Assembly (NCBI RefSeq): GCF_900110415.1
Contig: NZ_FODR01000011.1
Span: 124,001 to 188,000, forward strand
Reading direction: 5' to 3'
Source of the DNA: Mucilaginibacter sp. OK283
GTDB lineage: Bacteria > Bacteroidota > Bacteroidia > Sphingobacteriales > Sphingobacteriaceae
Length of the DNA: 64,000 nucleotides
Below the pieces are notes generated by a model. That model did not search any database and had not been told where the DNA came from. It saw nothing but the letters and a program-made list of their open reading frames with translations. Both the position numbers and the translations under genes were made by a program. Shown here piece after piece: positions 53,864-62,982 of the stretch. How positions within the stretch are numbered: the stretch's first letter is position 1; each line of letters begins with the position of its first letter.

Positions 53864-55534
53864 ATGCAAAGACGACATTTCCTGAAACTGACGGCAACAA
53901 CCGGTGCCGCCGTACTGTTTAGCCGCCTAACTTATGCTACATCAGCCCAAACAACAACTATGAATGCACCCGACGAGGTTTGGGCGCAATCCGGTGAAGA
54001 ATGGGTTAAGCTAAAAGGCACCAACGGCACCAAATTCAACTACAAGGATATCGAGGTTGATTTTAAAACCAACGGCAACGCTAAAGCCATCTACCTACAG
54101 TCGCCAACACAACCATTGAGCGCCGTTAGGTTGCGCTGGAAACACAACACGCCTCCTTCGGCAAAACACCTTGGCGATCATTGGGAACGCTCCTATGGCG
54201 ATTTAAAATGGAAATCGGGCTTTGACGGGAGTCAAAGCCCATGGTATATATTAATAAATGATGGGAAACAAACTGCCTGCTTTGGTGTAAAAACAGGTGC
54301 GGGCAGCATTTGCTGGTGGGGATTGGATCAAAACCACCTTGACCTTAACCTGGATACCCATTCAGGCGGCAATGGCGTATTGTTGGGTAACCGCACCCTG
54401 CATGCAGCAGATATTGTAACCACGCACAGCAAGCCGGGCGAAAACGCTTTTTATACCGACCATCGCTTTTGTAGTATCATGTGCGAAAAACCGCGATTAC
54501 CCAAACAACCTATTTATGGCATAAACGATTGGTATTTTGCCTATGGCAACAACAATTTCGACCTGATAAAACAAACCACCGCCATGATGAGCGAACTGGT
54601 TACCGATACCAATAACAAACCATTTTCGGTAATTGACGCGGGCTGGGCAACCTATTCGCCACTATTGCCAGGGGATGGCGGCTGGAACGATGATTTTAGC
54701 AAGCCGAACGATAAGTTTAAGGATATGCACCTGTTGGGCGACGAGATTAAGAAACTGGGCATGCGCCCGGGCTTATGGATGCGCCCGTTGTGCGCCCGTC
54801 ATGATGAAAAGACGAGCTTGCTTGCACCAAAAATTCCGGGCCGCGATGATCCTAAAAATCCAACGCTCGACCCTACCATCCCCGAAAACCGGGAGCGTAT
54901 TAAGCGTAATTTCAGCTTTTACAAGCAATGGGGGTACGAAATGGTTAAACACGACTTTACCACTTACGATATCGCCGGCCGCTGGGGGTTTGACATGAAG
55001 GACAGCATTACAGCACCCAACTGGAATTATAACGACCGGAGTAAAACCACAGCCGAAATCATTCTTGATTTGTACCGCGATATCCGTGAAGCAGCAGGCG
55101 ATGGGATATATGTAATAGGCTGTAATACCATGAGCCATTTAAGCGCAGGCATTTTTGAGATGTGCCGAATAGGTGATGACACCAGCGGAAACGAATGGGA
55201 ACGCACACGCAAAATGGGTGTAAACACGCTGGCTTTCCGCCTGCCGCAGCACAATAAATTTTATGCTGTAGATGGTGATTGTGTAGGTATCACTACTAAA
55301 ATAGCATGGGGCCGTAACAAGCAGTGGCTTGAATTATTGGCAAAAAGCGGCGCCCCCCTATTTGTATCCGGGCAGCCCGAAGCTATGGGTGCCGAACAAA
55401 AGACTGCCGTTAAAAAAGCCTTTGCCAGTGCAGCTAAAGTATTGCCGTTAGGCGAACCTTTAGATTGGATGGAGACAATGCTGCCGCAAAAATGGAAACT
55501 CGACGGAACAGTAGTTGACTTTGATTGGGCCTGA
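53864..55534 (+). CDS. Tat-exported alpha-galactosidase-like protein (clan GH-D)
   Basis: A 556-residue protein with twin-arginine signal MQRRHFLKLTATTGAAVLF. The beta-barrel contains SVIDAGWATYSPLLPGDGGW, KKLGMRPGLWMRPLC, the nucleophile-region YEMVKHDFTTYD (Asp near residue 365) and the acid/base-region CRIGDDTSGNEWERTRK, all as in the GH27/GH36 clan. An N-terminal beta-sandwich (about 30-200) precedes it. It should act on alpha-linked galactosides or related sugars. Single gene. Confidence 0.8.
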   Translation: MQRRHFLKLTATTGAAVLFSRLTYATSAQTTTMNAPDEVWAQSGEEWVKLKGTNGTKFNYKDIEVDFKTNGNAKAIYLQSPTQPLSAVRLRWKHNTPPSAKHLGDHWERSYGDLKWKSGFDGSQSPWYILINDGKQTACFGVKTGAGSICWWGLDQNHLDLNLDTHSGGNGVLLGNRTLHAADIVTTHSKPGENAFYTDHRFCSIMCEKPRLPKQPIYGINDWYFAYGNNNFDLIKQTTAMMSELVTDTNNKPFSVIDAGWATYSPLLPGDGGWNDDFSKPNDKFKDMHLLGDEIKKLGMRPGLWMRPLCARHDEKTSLLAPKIPGRDDPKNPTLDPTIPENRERIKRNFSFYKQWGYEMVKHDFTTYDIAGRWGFDMKDSITAPNWNYNDRSKTTAEIILDLYRDIREAAGDGIYVIGCNTMSHLSAGIFEMCRIGDDTSGNEWERTRKMGVNTLAFRLPQHNKFYAVDGDCVGITTKIAWGRNKQWLELLAKSGAPLFVSGQPEAMGAEQKTAVKKAFASAAKVLPLGEPLDWMETMLPQKWKLDGTVVDFDWA

Positions 55535-55601
55535 AAGCGTCTTAGTCCTCTCTTAATGGTGCGGTATATTTATACCACAGCAATTAAGGGAGGATTTTTA
55601 T

Positions 55602-55961
55602 CTACAACAATCGTTTTATTTTTCCTAAAAGATCGTCAATTTCAAAAGGCTTGGCCAGAAAGTCATCGGCACCAGCTTCGTAAGCGGAGCGTTCGATATC
55701 GCGGCTGGCTGATATCATGATAATGGGAATTGCCCTGGTATCTGACCGGTGTTTAAGTTCGCGGCAAATATCGCGGCCATCAGAGCCAGACATCCAGATA
55801 TCAAGTAACAGCAAGTCGGGAAATTCTGTTTTCATATCCAAAACCGTGGCACCGTTAACGGTCGACGAAACCTCGTATCCTTCAAAATCTAATATGATCT
55901 CTACCGCATCCACAATCCCCGGATCATCGTCCGCTATCATGATTTTTTTTAAATTTCCCAC
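55602..55961 (-). CDS. Orphan receiver-only response regulator
   Basis: A 119-residue receiver domain. The start is a GTG at 55961 directly after an in-frame TAG; the next ATG (55940) would remove the first beta strand. Acidic pocket IADDDPG, phospho-acceptor Asp in LLLDIWMSGSDG (near 55), Ser in IMISASRD, Lys in FLAKPFEIDD. No kinase is adjacent, so its partner is elsewhere. Confidence 0.85.
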   Translation of the reverse strand: MGNLKKIMIADDDPGIVDAVEIILDFEGYEVSSTVNGATVLDMKTEFPDLLLLDIWMSGSDGRDICRELKHRSDTRAIPIIMISASRDIERSAYEAGADDFLAKPFEIDDLLGKIKRLL

Positions 55962-56203
55962 CTATGCACCTTTCTTAACAAAAATCAAGCCTTTATTGGC
56001 AATTTCAGGAATATTCTGGCTTAATGCTCAATTTAATATTAATCGCAGGGTATCTGCTAAAAAAAACAGGATATCAGATGCGACTTAAACAGGTGATCGG
56101 TACAAACCTGCAATAGTTACTTAATAAGCAATGCTTTTTTGTAACAATAGAGCGCAAAAACATACAACTGTTGCTTTTTAACAACTACAACTAAATGGAT
56201 TGC

Positions 56204-56986
56204 CTAATAATCAGAATAATCCGTTGGGAAAAGAAAAAAGATATCAGCTTTCGACACATTGTGCTGATACTCGGCTTTTGCCGAGAGGGTTTTCCAATAG
56301 GTATCGTTACTAAACGCTGCCCAGTGCTTTTCTCTTTCTTCTTTACTGTTAAAAGTAGTCATGTACATAAGGTTGGGCATGTGCGAGCCTGAAACAACCT
56401 CCGAGTAAAAAACCGCGTTAAAACCAAGGCGTTTAAACAGGCCTATCTCGTCGCCGTCATTAAACATGCGCACTTTATTGTAGTTATATTTTTCTGTGGG
56501 GCTTTCATAGCTTCTGAGTTCGTAAACCCTATCTGCTTTATTACCGGTAAGCTGTGGAACCGAGGGCGCCGGCATGCCCGGAAAAGCGTGCAATATCATA
56601 ATTTCAATGCGCGTATACGGGGCATCTTTATAATCGGCGTTCATATACTCCTCCCCATCGGTAAAATATTGGGTATCACCTTGTAATTTTTTATCAATGC
56701 CGGTAAGCTTATCTAAGCTGGTAAAAGGTGTGTAAACATAAATACGCATGTCGGCTGTATCCTGCTTTATCGGTTTAAACACACCAACATTGGGTATGCC
56801 TGCCCTGTGTAGCGCGGGCAAATAGGCATCTTTTAAATAATGCTCAATCTTAGCTTCCTGATCCAATGTTTTATAATGATAAACTTTAAGCTCGTAATAA
56901 TACCTTTTGGGCGAGGCGGATAAGCTGAAAGCAAAAAGCAAAAAGCTAAAAGCCAAGGTTAAAATACGGGTAAGTTGTGTTTTCAT
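56204..56986 (-). CDS. Secreted NIPSNAP family protein
   Basis: A 260-residue protein with a signal peptide (FSFLLFAFSLSAS) and two dimeric alpha-beta barrel NIPSNAP halves: YYYELKVYHYKTLDQEAKIE (about 28-47) and RVYELRSYESPTEKYNYNKV (about 148-167), with EHYLKDAYLPALHRAGI and the terminal MTTFNSKEEREKHWAAF. Exported NIPSNAP proteins are frequent in Bacteroidota near sugar-oxidation genes, but the reaction is unknown. A terminator upstream (57118-57145) separates it from the DUF1080 operon, so it is probably its own transcript. Confidence 0.85.
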   Translation of the reverse strand: MKTQLTRILTLAFSFLLFAFSLSASPKRYYYELKVYHYKTLDQEAKIEHYLKDAYLPALHRAGIPNVGVFKPIKQDTADMRIYVYTPFTSLDKLTGIDKKLQGDTQYFTDGEEYMNADYKDAPYTRIEIMILHAFPGMPAPSVPQLTGNKADRVYELRSYESPTEKYNYNKVRMFNDGDEIGLFKRLGFNAVFYSEVVSGSHMPNLMYMTTFNSKEEREKHWAAFSNDTYWKTLSAKAEYQHNVSKADIFFLFPTDYSDY

Positions 56987-57117
56987 GGATGCTTAAAATT
57001 TCGTAAATATAATTTCAAATTCTAATTTTCGGGCATTTTATTAATTTATTTGCGCCATTTTCTCAACAAGACAAAGTTTTTTGGGTAGAGAAATTTTGCG
57101 CCATTATAAACTTAAAA

Positions 57118-57145
57118 AGCCCGTTCCATAAATCAGGAACAGGCT
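57118..57145 (-). terminator. Terminator at the end of the sugar-oxidation operon
   Basis: Stem AGCCCGTTCC (57118-57127) with GGAACAGGCT (57136-57145), one G-T type mismatch, 8-base loop, followed on the minus strand by TTTTTAAG. Placed 23 bases past the DUF1080 stop. Confidence 0.8.
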
Positions 57146-57168
57146 TCTCAAACATTTTTAATAATTAC

Positions 57169-57939
57169 TTACAATTCCCTTACCCAGATATTGCGGAAGC
57201 TAAGCGGTTCGCTTTTATCGCCATGCGCTTGCAGTTTTATTGGCGATGCGCCATGGGCTTTACCTTCATAAGATGGTTTACCAATGTATTGGGTTGGGCC
57301 AAGCAGTTCAAAGTTGTTTTCAACCAATACGCCGTTAAAGAAAACGGTTGCCCTTGCGGCAGATTTCAGTGTACCGTCCTGGTTAAACACAGGGGCTGTC
57401 CATACCACATCATAGACATTCCACTCGCCTGGTTTGCGGCCTGGGTTTGCCAACGGGATAACCTGTTTGTACAAACTGCCTGCCATGCCGTTTACGTAAG
57501 TTTTGTTGTTGTACGAATCTAAAACCTGTAGCTCATAACCGGCATCACCTTTACCTATTGATGCTAAAAACACGCCGCTATTGCCACGGGCCTGGCCGCT
57601 GCCTGTAATGCTCGCAGGCACACGCCACTCAATGTGTAATTGATAATTAGTAAATTTTTTCTTTGTTTCTATATTTCCGGTAGCTTTATTTACTGTAAGC
57701 ACATCGCCCTTTACCGTCCATTTAGCCGGTGTTTGGGTTTCTACGTCAACCCACTCATCAAGGCCTTTACCATCAAACAAAATAATAGCGTCAGAAGGGG
57801 CATCGCCCAAAACCTTACCCGGCACTACTGCTTTAGGAATTGGCTCCCAAATTTCGGTATCCTCTGGTTTAGCATTTTGCGCATTAGCCATTAAAAAACT
57901 CCCGGCTAAAATGGTTGCTAATATTATTGAATATTTCAT
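57169..57939 (-). CDS. DUF1080 protein (3-keto-disaccharide hydrolase family)
   Basis: A 256-residue secreted protein (signal ending LMANAQ). The ConA-like family pattern is clear: AIILFDGKGLDEWVDVETQT, FTNYQLHIEWRVPASITGSGQARGNSGVF, GYELQVLDSYNN, GSLYKQVIPLANPGRKPGEWN, VYDVVWTAPVF, PIKLQAHGDKSEPLSFRNIWVREL (each an independent segment). Members are described as acting on 3-keto-glycosides after oxidation at C3. Last gene of the operon ending at the 57118-57145 terminator. Confidence 0.88.
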   Translation of the reverse strand: MKYSIILATILAGSFLMANAQNAKPEDTEIWEPIPKAVVPGKVLGDAPSDAIILFDGKGLDEWVDVETQTPAKWTVKGDVLTVNKATGNIETKKKFTNYQLHIEWRVPASITGSGQARGNSGVFLASIGKGDAGYELQVLDSYNNKTYVNGMAGSLYKQVIPLANPGRKPGEWNVYDVVWTAPVFNQDGTLKSAARATVFFNGVLVENNFELLGPTQYIGKPSYEGKAHGASPIKLQAHGDKSEPLSFRNIWVREL

Positions 57940-57955
57940 GTTGTTATTTGGTTTA

Positions 57956-58831
57956 TTATATGTGAAGCGTACTTTTTAAGTAGGCAGCGCTTTTGGCTAT
58001 GCTTACATATGGATCAATATTGGTAAAATTCTCTTGCTCAACAATAAAGTGTTTTATACCCGCCTGTTGTGCTTTGCCCAATATCTTCACAAAATCAATA
58101 TCGCCTGTACCAATCTCGGTATTCAGGTTTGGATTGGTTTTATCCCTGTCTTTAATATGCACAAAAGTAAAACGTCCGGGGTGCTTTTCAAAAATAGCCA
58201 AAGGATCCTGGCCGGCACGTACCACCCAGTATAAATCCATCTCCATATTAACCAGTTTAGGGTCGGTATTGTTTAATACTACATCGTAAAACGTGGTATC
58301 GCCAACCGGCGCCCATTCAAAGTTATGGTTGTGGTAACCTAATTTTAAACCCGAAGCTTTGCATATCTCGGCGGCTTTATTCATTTTTTCGGCAACGCCT
58401 TTGCAGTCGTCAACCGTTTTTATGAAATTATGGTTTAATGAAGGTACTATGATATAAGTTTGACCAATAGTGTTGGCAACCTCCATATACATATTTAAAT
58501 CATCGGTTTTTCCTTCGCCAAAGTACGAGTCTAAACCATAGTGACCGCTTGGGCTGCTGAGTCCGTTATCCTTTAACAACGTTCCAAAATCTTTGCTGGG
58601 CAGTCCCCAGTAGCCTTTTTCTTTGTTATAGCCAAAGGTTTCCACTTCTTTGTAACCAGCTTTAGCCACTTTACCTATTACACCTTTTACATCGGCAGGT
58701 AACTCGTTACGCAAGCTATATAACTGCAGGCCCGCACCTTTCTTTTCTTTTGCCGATAATAAAGACGGCGCTAACATTGCACCTGCCGAAAGTATACCGG
58801 CCTGCGCTAAAAATGTTCTTCTGGATGTCAT
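57956..58831 (-). CDS. Tat-exported TIM-barrel isomerase/lyase-like protein 1
   Basis: A 291-residue protein with Tat-type signal MTSRRTFLAQAGILSAGAML. AP-endonuclease-2 type TIM barrel: LQLYSLRNELPADVKGVIGK, GLKLGYHNHNFEW, MEMDLYWVVRAGQDP, FTFVHIKDRDK, with the Glu, Asp and His metal ligands at the usual strand ends. Labelled sugar phosphate isomerase/epimerase by homology, but as an exported protein it more likely acts on oxidised, non-phosphorylated glycosides. 16 bases from DUF1080. Confidence 0.87.
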   Translation of the reverse strand: MTSRRTFLAQAGILSAGAMLAPSLLSAKEKKGAGLQLYSLRNELPADVKGVIGKVAKAGYKEVETFGYNKEKGYWGLPSKDFGTLLKDNGLSSPSGHYGLDSYFGEGKTDDLNMYMEVANTIGQTYIIVPSLNHNFIKTVDDCKGVAEKMNKAAEICKASGLKLGYHNHNFEWAPVGDTTFYDVVLNNTDPKLVNMEMDLYWVVRAGQDPLAIFEKHPGRFTFVHIKDRDKTNPNLNTEIGTGDIDFVKILGKAQQAGIKHFIVEQENFTNIDPYVSIAKSAAYLKSTLHI

Positions 58832-58881
58832 GTATTTCTGTTTGGTTAATATAGCATTGGAGTGTATTTAAACCATAAGGT

Positions 58882-59772
58882 TTAAACGTCGCAAATATGT
58901 ACCGCTTTACGCAGCGATGCCACCTTGTCTTTTTGCTTCGGAATAAATTCCTGCGCAACAAAACCTTTATGACCGGTTTCTACAATAGCTTTCATTATTG
59001 CCGGGTAATAAAGCTCCTGTGTTTCGTCAATCTCGTTACGGCCGGGTACGCCGCCTGTATGGTAGTGGTTAATATATGGGTGATATTGACGTATATTACG
59101 GATCACATCACCTTCATCAATCTGCATGTGATAAATATCAAACAGCAATTTAAAATGTTCCGATCCTATCCTTTTGGCCAGTTCGGCACCCCACTCTACC
59201 CTGTCGCATTGGTAATCTTTGTGGTCAATTTTGCTGTTTAGCAGTTCCATTACCAGCACAATGTTGTGTTTTTCGGCCAGTTCAACCATTGGTTTCAAAC
59301 CCTCCACACAATTATTCCAACCGGTTTCATTGTCTTTTCCGCGACGGCTGCCGCTAAAACAGATCAGGTTTTTATAACCGGCTGCAGCAACCTTGGGAAT
59401 CATTTCGCTGTAGTTTTTATGTAACTGGGCATGAAACTGCGTATCGCCAAAACCATCGGTCAGGTTAATTTCGGCACCGTTACACATAGATGAGTACAGG
59501 CCATACTTTTTAAGTGTGGGCCAGTCTGCCGGGCCAACCAGGTCGATGCCTTTTATGCCAATATCTTTAGCGGCTGCGCAAAGCTGTTCAACTGTCATAT
59601 CGCCATAGCACCAGCGGCATACGGCATGGTTAATATTACCTTTTAGCGCAGTATCAACTACCATTTCTTTTTCCCCGGGTTTAAATGACGATAACATGCC
59701 GGCCGCGGTAATGGCTGCTGTACCGGTAACTATATTTTTTATAGCCGACCGCCTGTTTTGATTTGATTCCAT
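58882..59772 (-). CDS. Exported TIM-barrel protein 2 (hydroxypyruvate isomerase-like)
   Basis: A 296-residue protein beginning MESNQNRRSAIKNIVTGTAA, a twin-arginine-type leader with hydrophobic core. The barrel shows the metal Glu in NIVLVMELLNSKIDH, Asp in KLLFDIYHMQIDEG and a late Glu in GFVAQEFIPKQ, close to the hydroxypyruvate isomerase branch. The true substrate is unknown. It follows the cytochrome c gene and precedes TIM-barrel 1. Confidence 0.85.
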   Translation of the reverse strand: MESNQNRRSAIKNIVTGTAAITAAGMLSSFKPGEKEMVVDTALKGNINHAVCRWCYGDMTVEQLCAAAKDIGIKGIDLVGPADWPTLKKYGLYSSMCNGAEINLTDGFGDTQFHAQLHKNYSEMIPKVAAAGYKNLICFSGSRRGKDNETGWNNCVEGLKPMVELAEKHNIVLVMELLNSKIDHKDYQCDRVEWGAELAKRIGSEHFKLLFDIYHMQIDEGDVIRNIRQYHPYINHYHTGGVPGRNEIDETQELYYPAIMKAIVETGHKGFVAQEFIPKQKDKVASLRKAVHICDV

Positions 59773-59937
59773 GGTTAATTATCGGTTTATTCCGGGGAGT
59801 GTTACTCTCCGGATTATAATTGGTTAAGCACCTTTAATAATTTTATAAAACAGGACAAAAAGCACCGGCTATACTTGCCGGACTATTAAATGATCAGCCT
59901 GATTATCTAAAACTTATTGCCCTTATAAATTATCGGG

Positions 59938-60378
59938 TTATTTTTTTTGTGCAAGAATATATTGTACTATTTCTTTCGCATCGCTTTCGGCAAGTGCAGG
60001 GTGCGGGGTCATTGCCATTGTACCCCAGTTACCGCTACCTCCGGCAATTACTTTTTTGGCCAACATCTCAATATTGGCTTCAGAAGCGTCATATTTCTTA
60101 GCGATATCCTGGAAGGATGGGCCAATAACTTTTGTGTCAACTTTATGACAAGTTCCACAATCATTGGCCGCCAATAATTTTTCGCCGGCACTTGAGCCCG
60201 CCGAGCCACCTGCCGCTTCGGTACCGGTTTTAGTAGCATTGGTATCAGCATCAGAATTAGTTGCCTTGGCAGTTTGATTTGCCGCCGTGGTACTATCGCT
60301 ACCACCTTTACTTGCCGAATTGCCACCACAGGCAGAAACTACCGCACAGATACCAAGAATAAAAAAAGCCTTTTTCAT
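59938..60378 (-). CDS. Cytochrome c lipoprotein
   Basis: A 146-residue lipoprotein (lipobox VVSACGG, Cys17), a low-complexity Ala/Ser/Thr/Gly linker (about 18-65), then a single cytochrome c domain with CGTCHKVD (about 74-81) and the axial Met in NWGTMAMTPHPAL. It likely passes electrons between a periplasmic dehydrogenase and the respiratory chain. Within the sugar operon it gives the oxidised-sugar route an electron acceptor. Confidence 0.9.
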   Translation of the reverse strand: MKKAFFILGICAVVSACGGNSASKGGSDSTTAANQTAKATNSDADTNATKTGTEAAGGSAGSSAGEKLLAANDCGTCHKVDTKVIGPSFQDIAKKYDASEANIEMLAKKVIAGGSGNWGTMAMTPHPALAESDAKEIVQYILAQKK

Positions 60379-60440
60379 TGAGTTAATTTGTTTTTAGGGT
60401 AACAGGGCTTTACCCCCATTGATTTTGTTTTTTAATTAAA

Positions 60441-60490
60441 TATAAAGCATCAACTTGGTTAAGTTTTACCTATAATTTTGATGCTTTATA
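60441..60490 (-). terminator. Hairpin between MFS and cytochrome c genes
   Basis: Perfect 13-bp arms TATAAAGCATCAA (60441-60453) and 60478-60490, 24-base loop. On the minus strand it is followed by TTTAATTAAAAAAC, only moderately U-rich, so partial termination or mRNA processing is as likely as a full stop. Confidence 0.45.
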
Positions 60491-60556
60491 CTGTTTTTAA
60501 TTTCATTTATTAATTGTGCCGAAAAATACAATTTTTATCCTAAAAAATATGATTTG

Positions 60557-61864
60557 TTAAACAGTTACCTGGCTTAACGGCGCTGTTTTTTTCTTTGCAC
60601 GCATGTAAAACACCAATCCGGTAAAAGCTACAATTAAGGCAATAGGTATAACAAGAGTTGTATTTAATACTTCGGGGCCTGCCGCAGATCTGGCAGCATC
60701 AAAGGCCTTAGCCATGTCTGTACCAGCAGCAGCAGAACGATAAGCATCTATATTTGCGCCCGATGGAAGTTTCTGAACCATTATGCCATCGTAATATCCG
60801 CCCATAAATATCATATAAATCGACACCCCAAACATCCCGGCTCCACCCATAAGGTTTAGGCCTACTGCCCCGGTACGTGGTAAATTTTCGGCTACAAAGC
60901 CAATCATACAAGGCCAGAAAAAAGCAACACCTAATCCAAATACAACTGCAGCGAAATAAATCGCATCGCCATGTAAATGAATCATGAGATAAATTCCAAG
61001 CGCGGACAAAATAGCCGAAATGAGCAGAACCCCTTGAGGTGCGAGCTTATGAACAATAGGGCTGGCGAAAGCTCGGCCTAACACCTGCACAGATGCCACA
61101 AAAGTTAAAATAAGGATTGCATTGTTAGTAACAGTCTTAAACAGAACATCAGTCCATTGATTAGTAAACAACTCGGTAATAGCTGTACCAAACATGCAGA
61201 TGATCATAAAAAGAAATAATGGGTTGATAAGGGCTTTGTACATCTCACTCGTACTGACACCTGACGAAACACGTTCGGTAACCGGAAAATCCAACTTGGA
61301 GAACAGATAACCATAAATCAAAGTTGGAATAAGCATAATTGCTATCTCAACTTTTGAAATCCAATAGGGTTTTTCTAATGCTCCATGCGCAAGAGTATTA
61401 TCCAACGCAAATACAATTAGTGTGCCTATAACAATACCAGCAGGAAACCACAAGTGAAAATGGTTTAGCTTAGTAGTTTTATTATCAGTATAAAGGGAGG
61501 CAACTAAAGGGTTACACGATGCCTCAACAGTACCATTAGCAATTCCGATCATTAGCGTCGACAGGAATAAAGTCCAATATCCATCAGCAAAAATCGTAAG
61601 AAGTATACCTATTAAATGAAAAATAAATGCTGAGACCAACAGTTTTTTCATACCAATGATATCGACTATAAAGCCGCCTACAATGATGGCAAGGGGAAAG
61701 CCCCAGAACGCTGTAGCTGCAATTGTGCCCAATTCGGAGGCGTTAAGATGAAATCTAACTCCCTGGTCATTCAATATACCGGCACGGATACCGAATGATA
61801 ATGATGTTACCAACAGGGATAAACAACTGGCCCTGAATAGTTGTGTGCGGTTAATGGTTTGCAT
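60557..61864 (-). CDS. MFS transporter (sugar-type)
   Basis: A 435-residue protein with 12 predicted membrane helices. Helix 1-2 region SFGIRAGILNDQGVRFHL, the loop after helix 2 (GGFIVDIIGMKKLL) and the second-half repeat GRAFASPIVHKLAPQG match the major facilitator superfamily. The length and acidic loops suggest a proton-coupled sugar importer, fitting the move of a periplasmic oxidised sugar into the cytoplasm. Between the cytoplasmic and periplasmic parts of the operon. Confidence 0.85.
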   Translation of the reverse strand: MQTINRTQLFRASCLSLLVTSLSFGIRAGILNDQGVRFHLNASELGTIAATAFWGFPLAIIVGGFIVDIIGMKKLLVSAFIFHLIGILLTIFADGYWTLFLSTLMIGIANGTVEASCNPLVASLYTDNKTTKLNHFHLWFPAGIVIGTLIVFALDNTLAHGALEKPYWISKVEIAIMLIPTLIYGYLFSKLDFPVTERVSSGVSTSEMYKALINPLFLFMIICMFGTAITELFTNQWTDVLFKTVTNNAILILTFVASVQVLGRAFASPIVHKLAPQGVLLISAILSALGIYLMIHLHGDAIYFAAVVFGLGVAFFWPCMIGFVAENLPRTGAVGLNLMGGAGMFGVSIYMIFMGGYYDGIMVQKLPSGANIDAYRSAAAGTDMAKAFDAARSAAGPEVLNTTLVIPIALIVAFTGLVFYMRAKKKTAPLSQVTV

Positions 61865-61920
61865 TTAAATATATTAAGTTTAATTAATTGGTTAATTGGC
61901 TATTCCAAATGTACTGATTT

Positions 61921-62973
61921 TTATATTCCCAGTGTCTTTCTGTTAAGCACATCGTCGGCGCCTGATGCGGCGAAATCATCAAAAGCGCGTTCGGTTACAC
62001 GGATGATGTGATTTTTGATAAACTCCGCACCTTCACGGGCACCGTCTTCGGGATGTTTAAGCGCGCATTCCCATTCCAGCACGGCCCATCCGGGGAAATC
62101 ATATTGCGTCAGCTTGCTAAATATCGCCTTAAAATCAACCTGTCCATCACCTAATGAGCGGAAACGGCCTGCACGATCAACCCAGTTTTGGTAACCGCCG
62201 TACACACCCTGTCTACCTGTCGGGTTAAACTCGGCATCCTTAACGTGAAACATTTTGATGCGTTCGTGATACAAGTCGATATATTCTAAATAATCCAGGC
62301 ATTGTAAAACAAAATGCGATGGATCATACAATAAATTGGCCCGTTTGTGTCCCTTCACCTTATCCAAAAACATTTCGAAGGTAATACCATCATGCAGATC
62401 TTCGCCCGGGTGTACTTCGTAGCATAAATCGATACCATTATCCTCGTAAATATCAAGAATAGGTGTCCAGCGTTTAGCTAATTCTTCAAAAGCGGTTTCT
62501 ACAATACCGGCAGGGCGTTGCGGCCATGGGTATACCATAGGCCAAAGCAGTGCGCCGCTAAAAGTAACAGATGCCTGCAGGCCTAAATTTTTTGAAGCCT
62601 GCGCAGCGTATTTAAGTTGCTGTACAGCCCATTTTTGCCTTTCCACAGGATTTTTACGGTATTGCTCGGGAGCAAACCCATCAAATAGTTCGTCGTAAAC
62701 TGGGTTTACGGCTACCAGCTGCCCTTGCAGGTGGGTTGATAATTCGGTAATCTCCAATCCGTGGCTGTTTACTACACCTTTTACTTCTTCAGCATAAGTT
62801 TTGCTTTCGGCAGCTTTTTGCAGATCAATAAAACGGGCATCCAGCGTTGGCAGTTGTACGCCTTTGTAGCCAAGCCCGGCTGCCCATTGGCAAATAGAAT
62901 CCAGGCTGTTAAAAGGGGCATTGTCGCCTATAAATTGAGCTATAAATATTGCAGGTCCTTTAATGGTTTTCAT
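61921..62973 (-). CDS. Cytoplasmic sugar isomerase/epimerase-like TIM-barrel protein 3
   Basis: A 350-residue protein without a signal. AP-endonuclease-2 type barrel: GLEITELSTHLQGQLVAVNP, GIDLCYEVHPGEDLHDGITF, NLLYDPSHFVLQCLDYLEYI, MFHVKDAEFNPTGRQGVYGG, WAVLEWECALKHPEDGAREG; the Glu, Asp, His and Glu metal ligands are in place. It probably converts the imported 3-keto sugar or its product. It starts 9 bases after the oxidoreductase stop. Confidence 0.88.
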   Translation of the reverse strand: MKTIKGPAIFIAQFIGDNAPFNSLDSICQWAAGLGYKGVQLPTLDARFIDLQKAAESKTYAEEVKGVVNSHGLEITELSTHLQGQLVAVNPVYDELFDGFAPEQYRKNPVERQKWAVQQLKYAAQASKNLGLQASVTFSGALLWPMVYPWPQRPAGIVETAFEELAKRWTPILDIYEDNGIDLCYEVHPGEDLHDGITFEMFLDKVKGHKRANLLYDPSHFVLQCLDYLEYIDLYHERIKMFHVKDAEFNPTGRQGVYGGYQNWVDRAGRFRSLGDGQVDFKAIFSKLTQYDFPGWAVLEWECALKHPEDGAREGAEFIKNHIIRVTERAFDDFAASGADDVLNRKTLGI

Positions 62974-62982
62974 AGTTTTTGG

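Noticed and set aside
55562..55578. GGTATATTTATACC hairpin between convergent genes as a terminator
   Set aside because: Short A/T stem with no U-run on either side; too weak to call.
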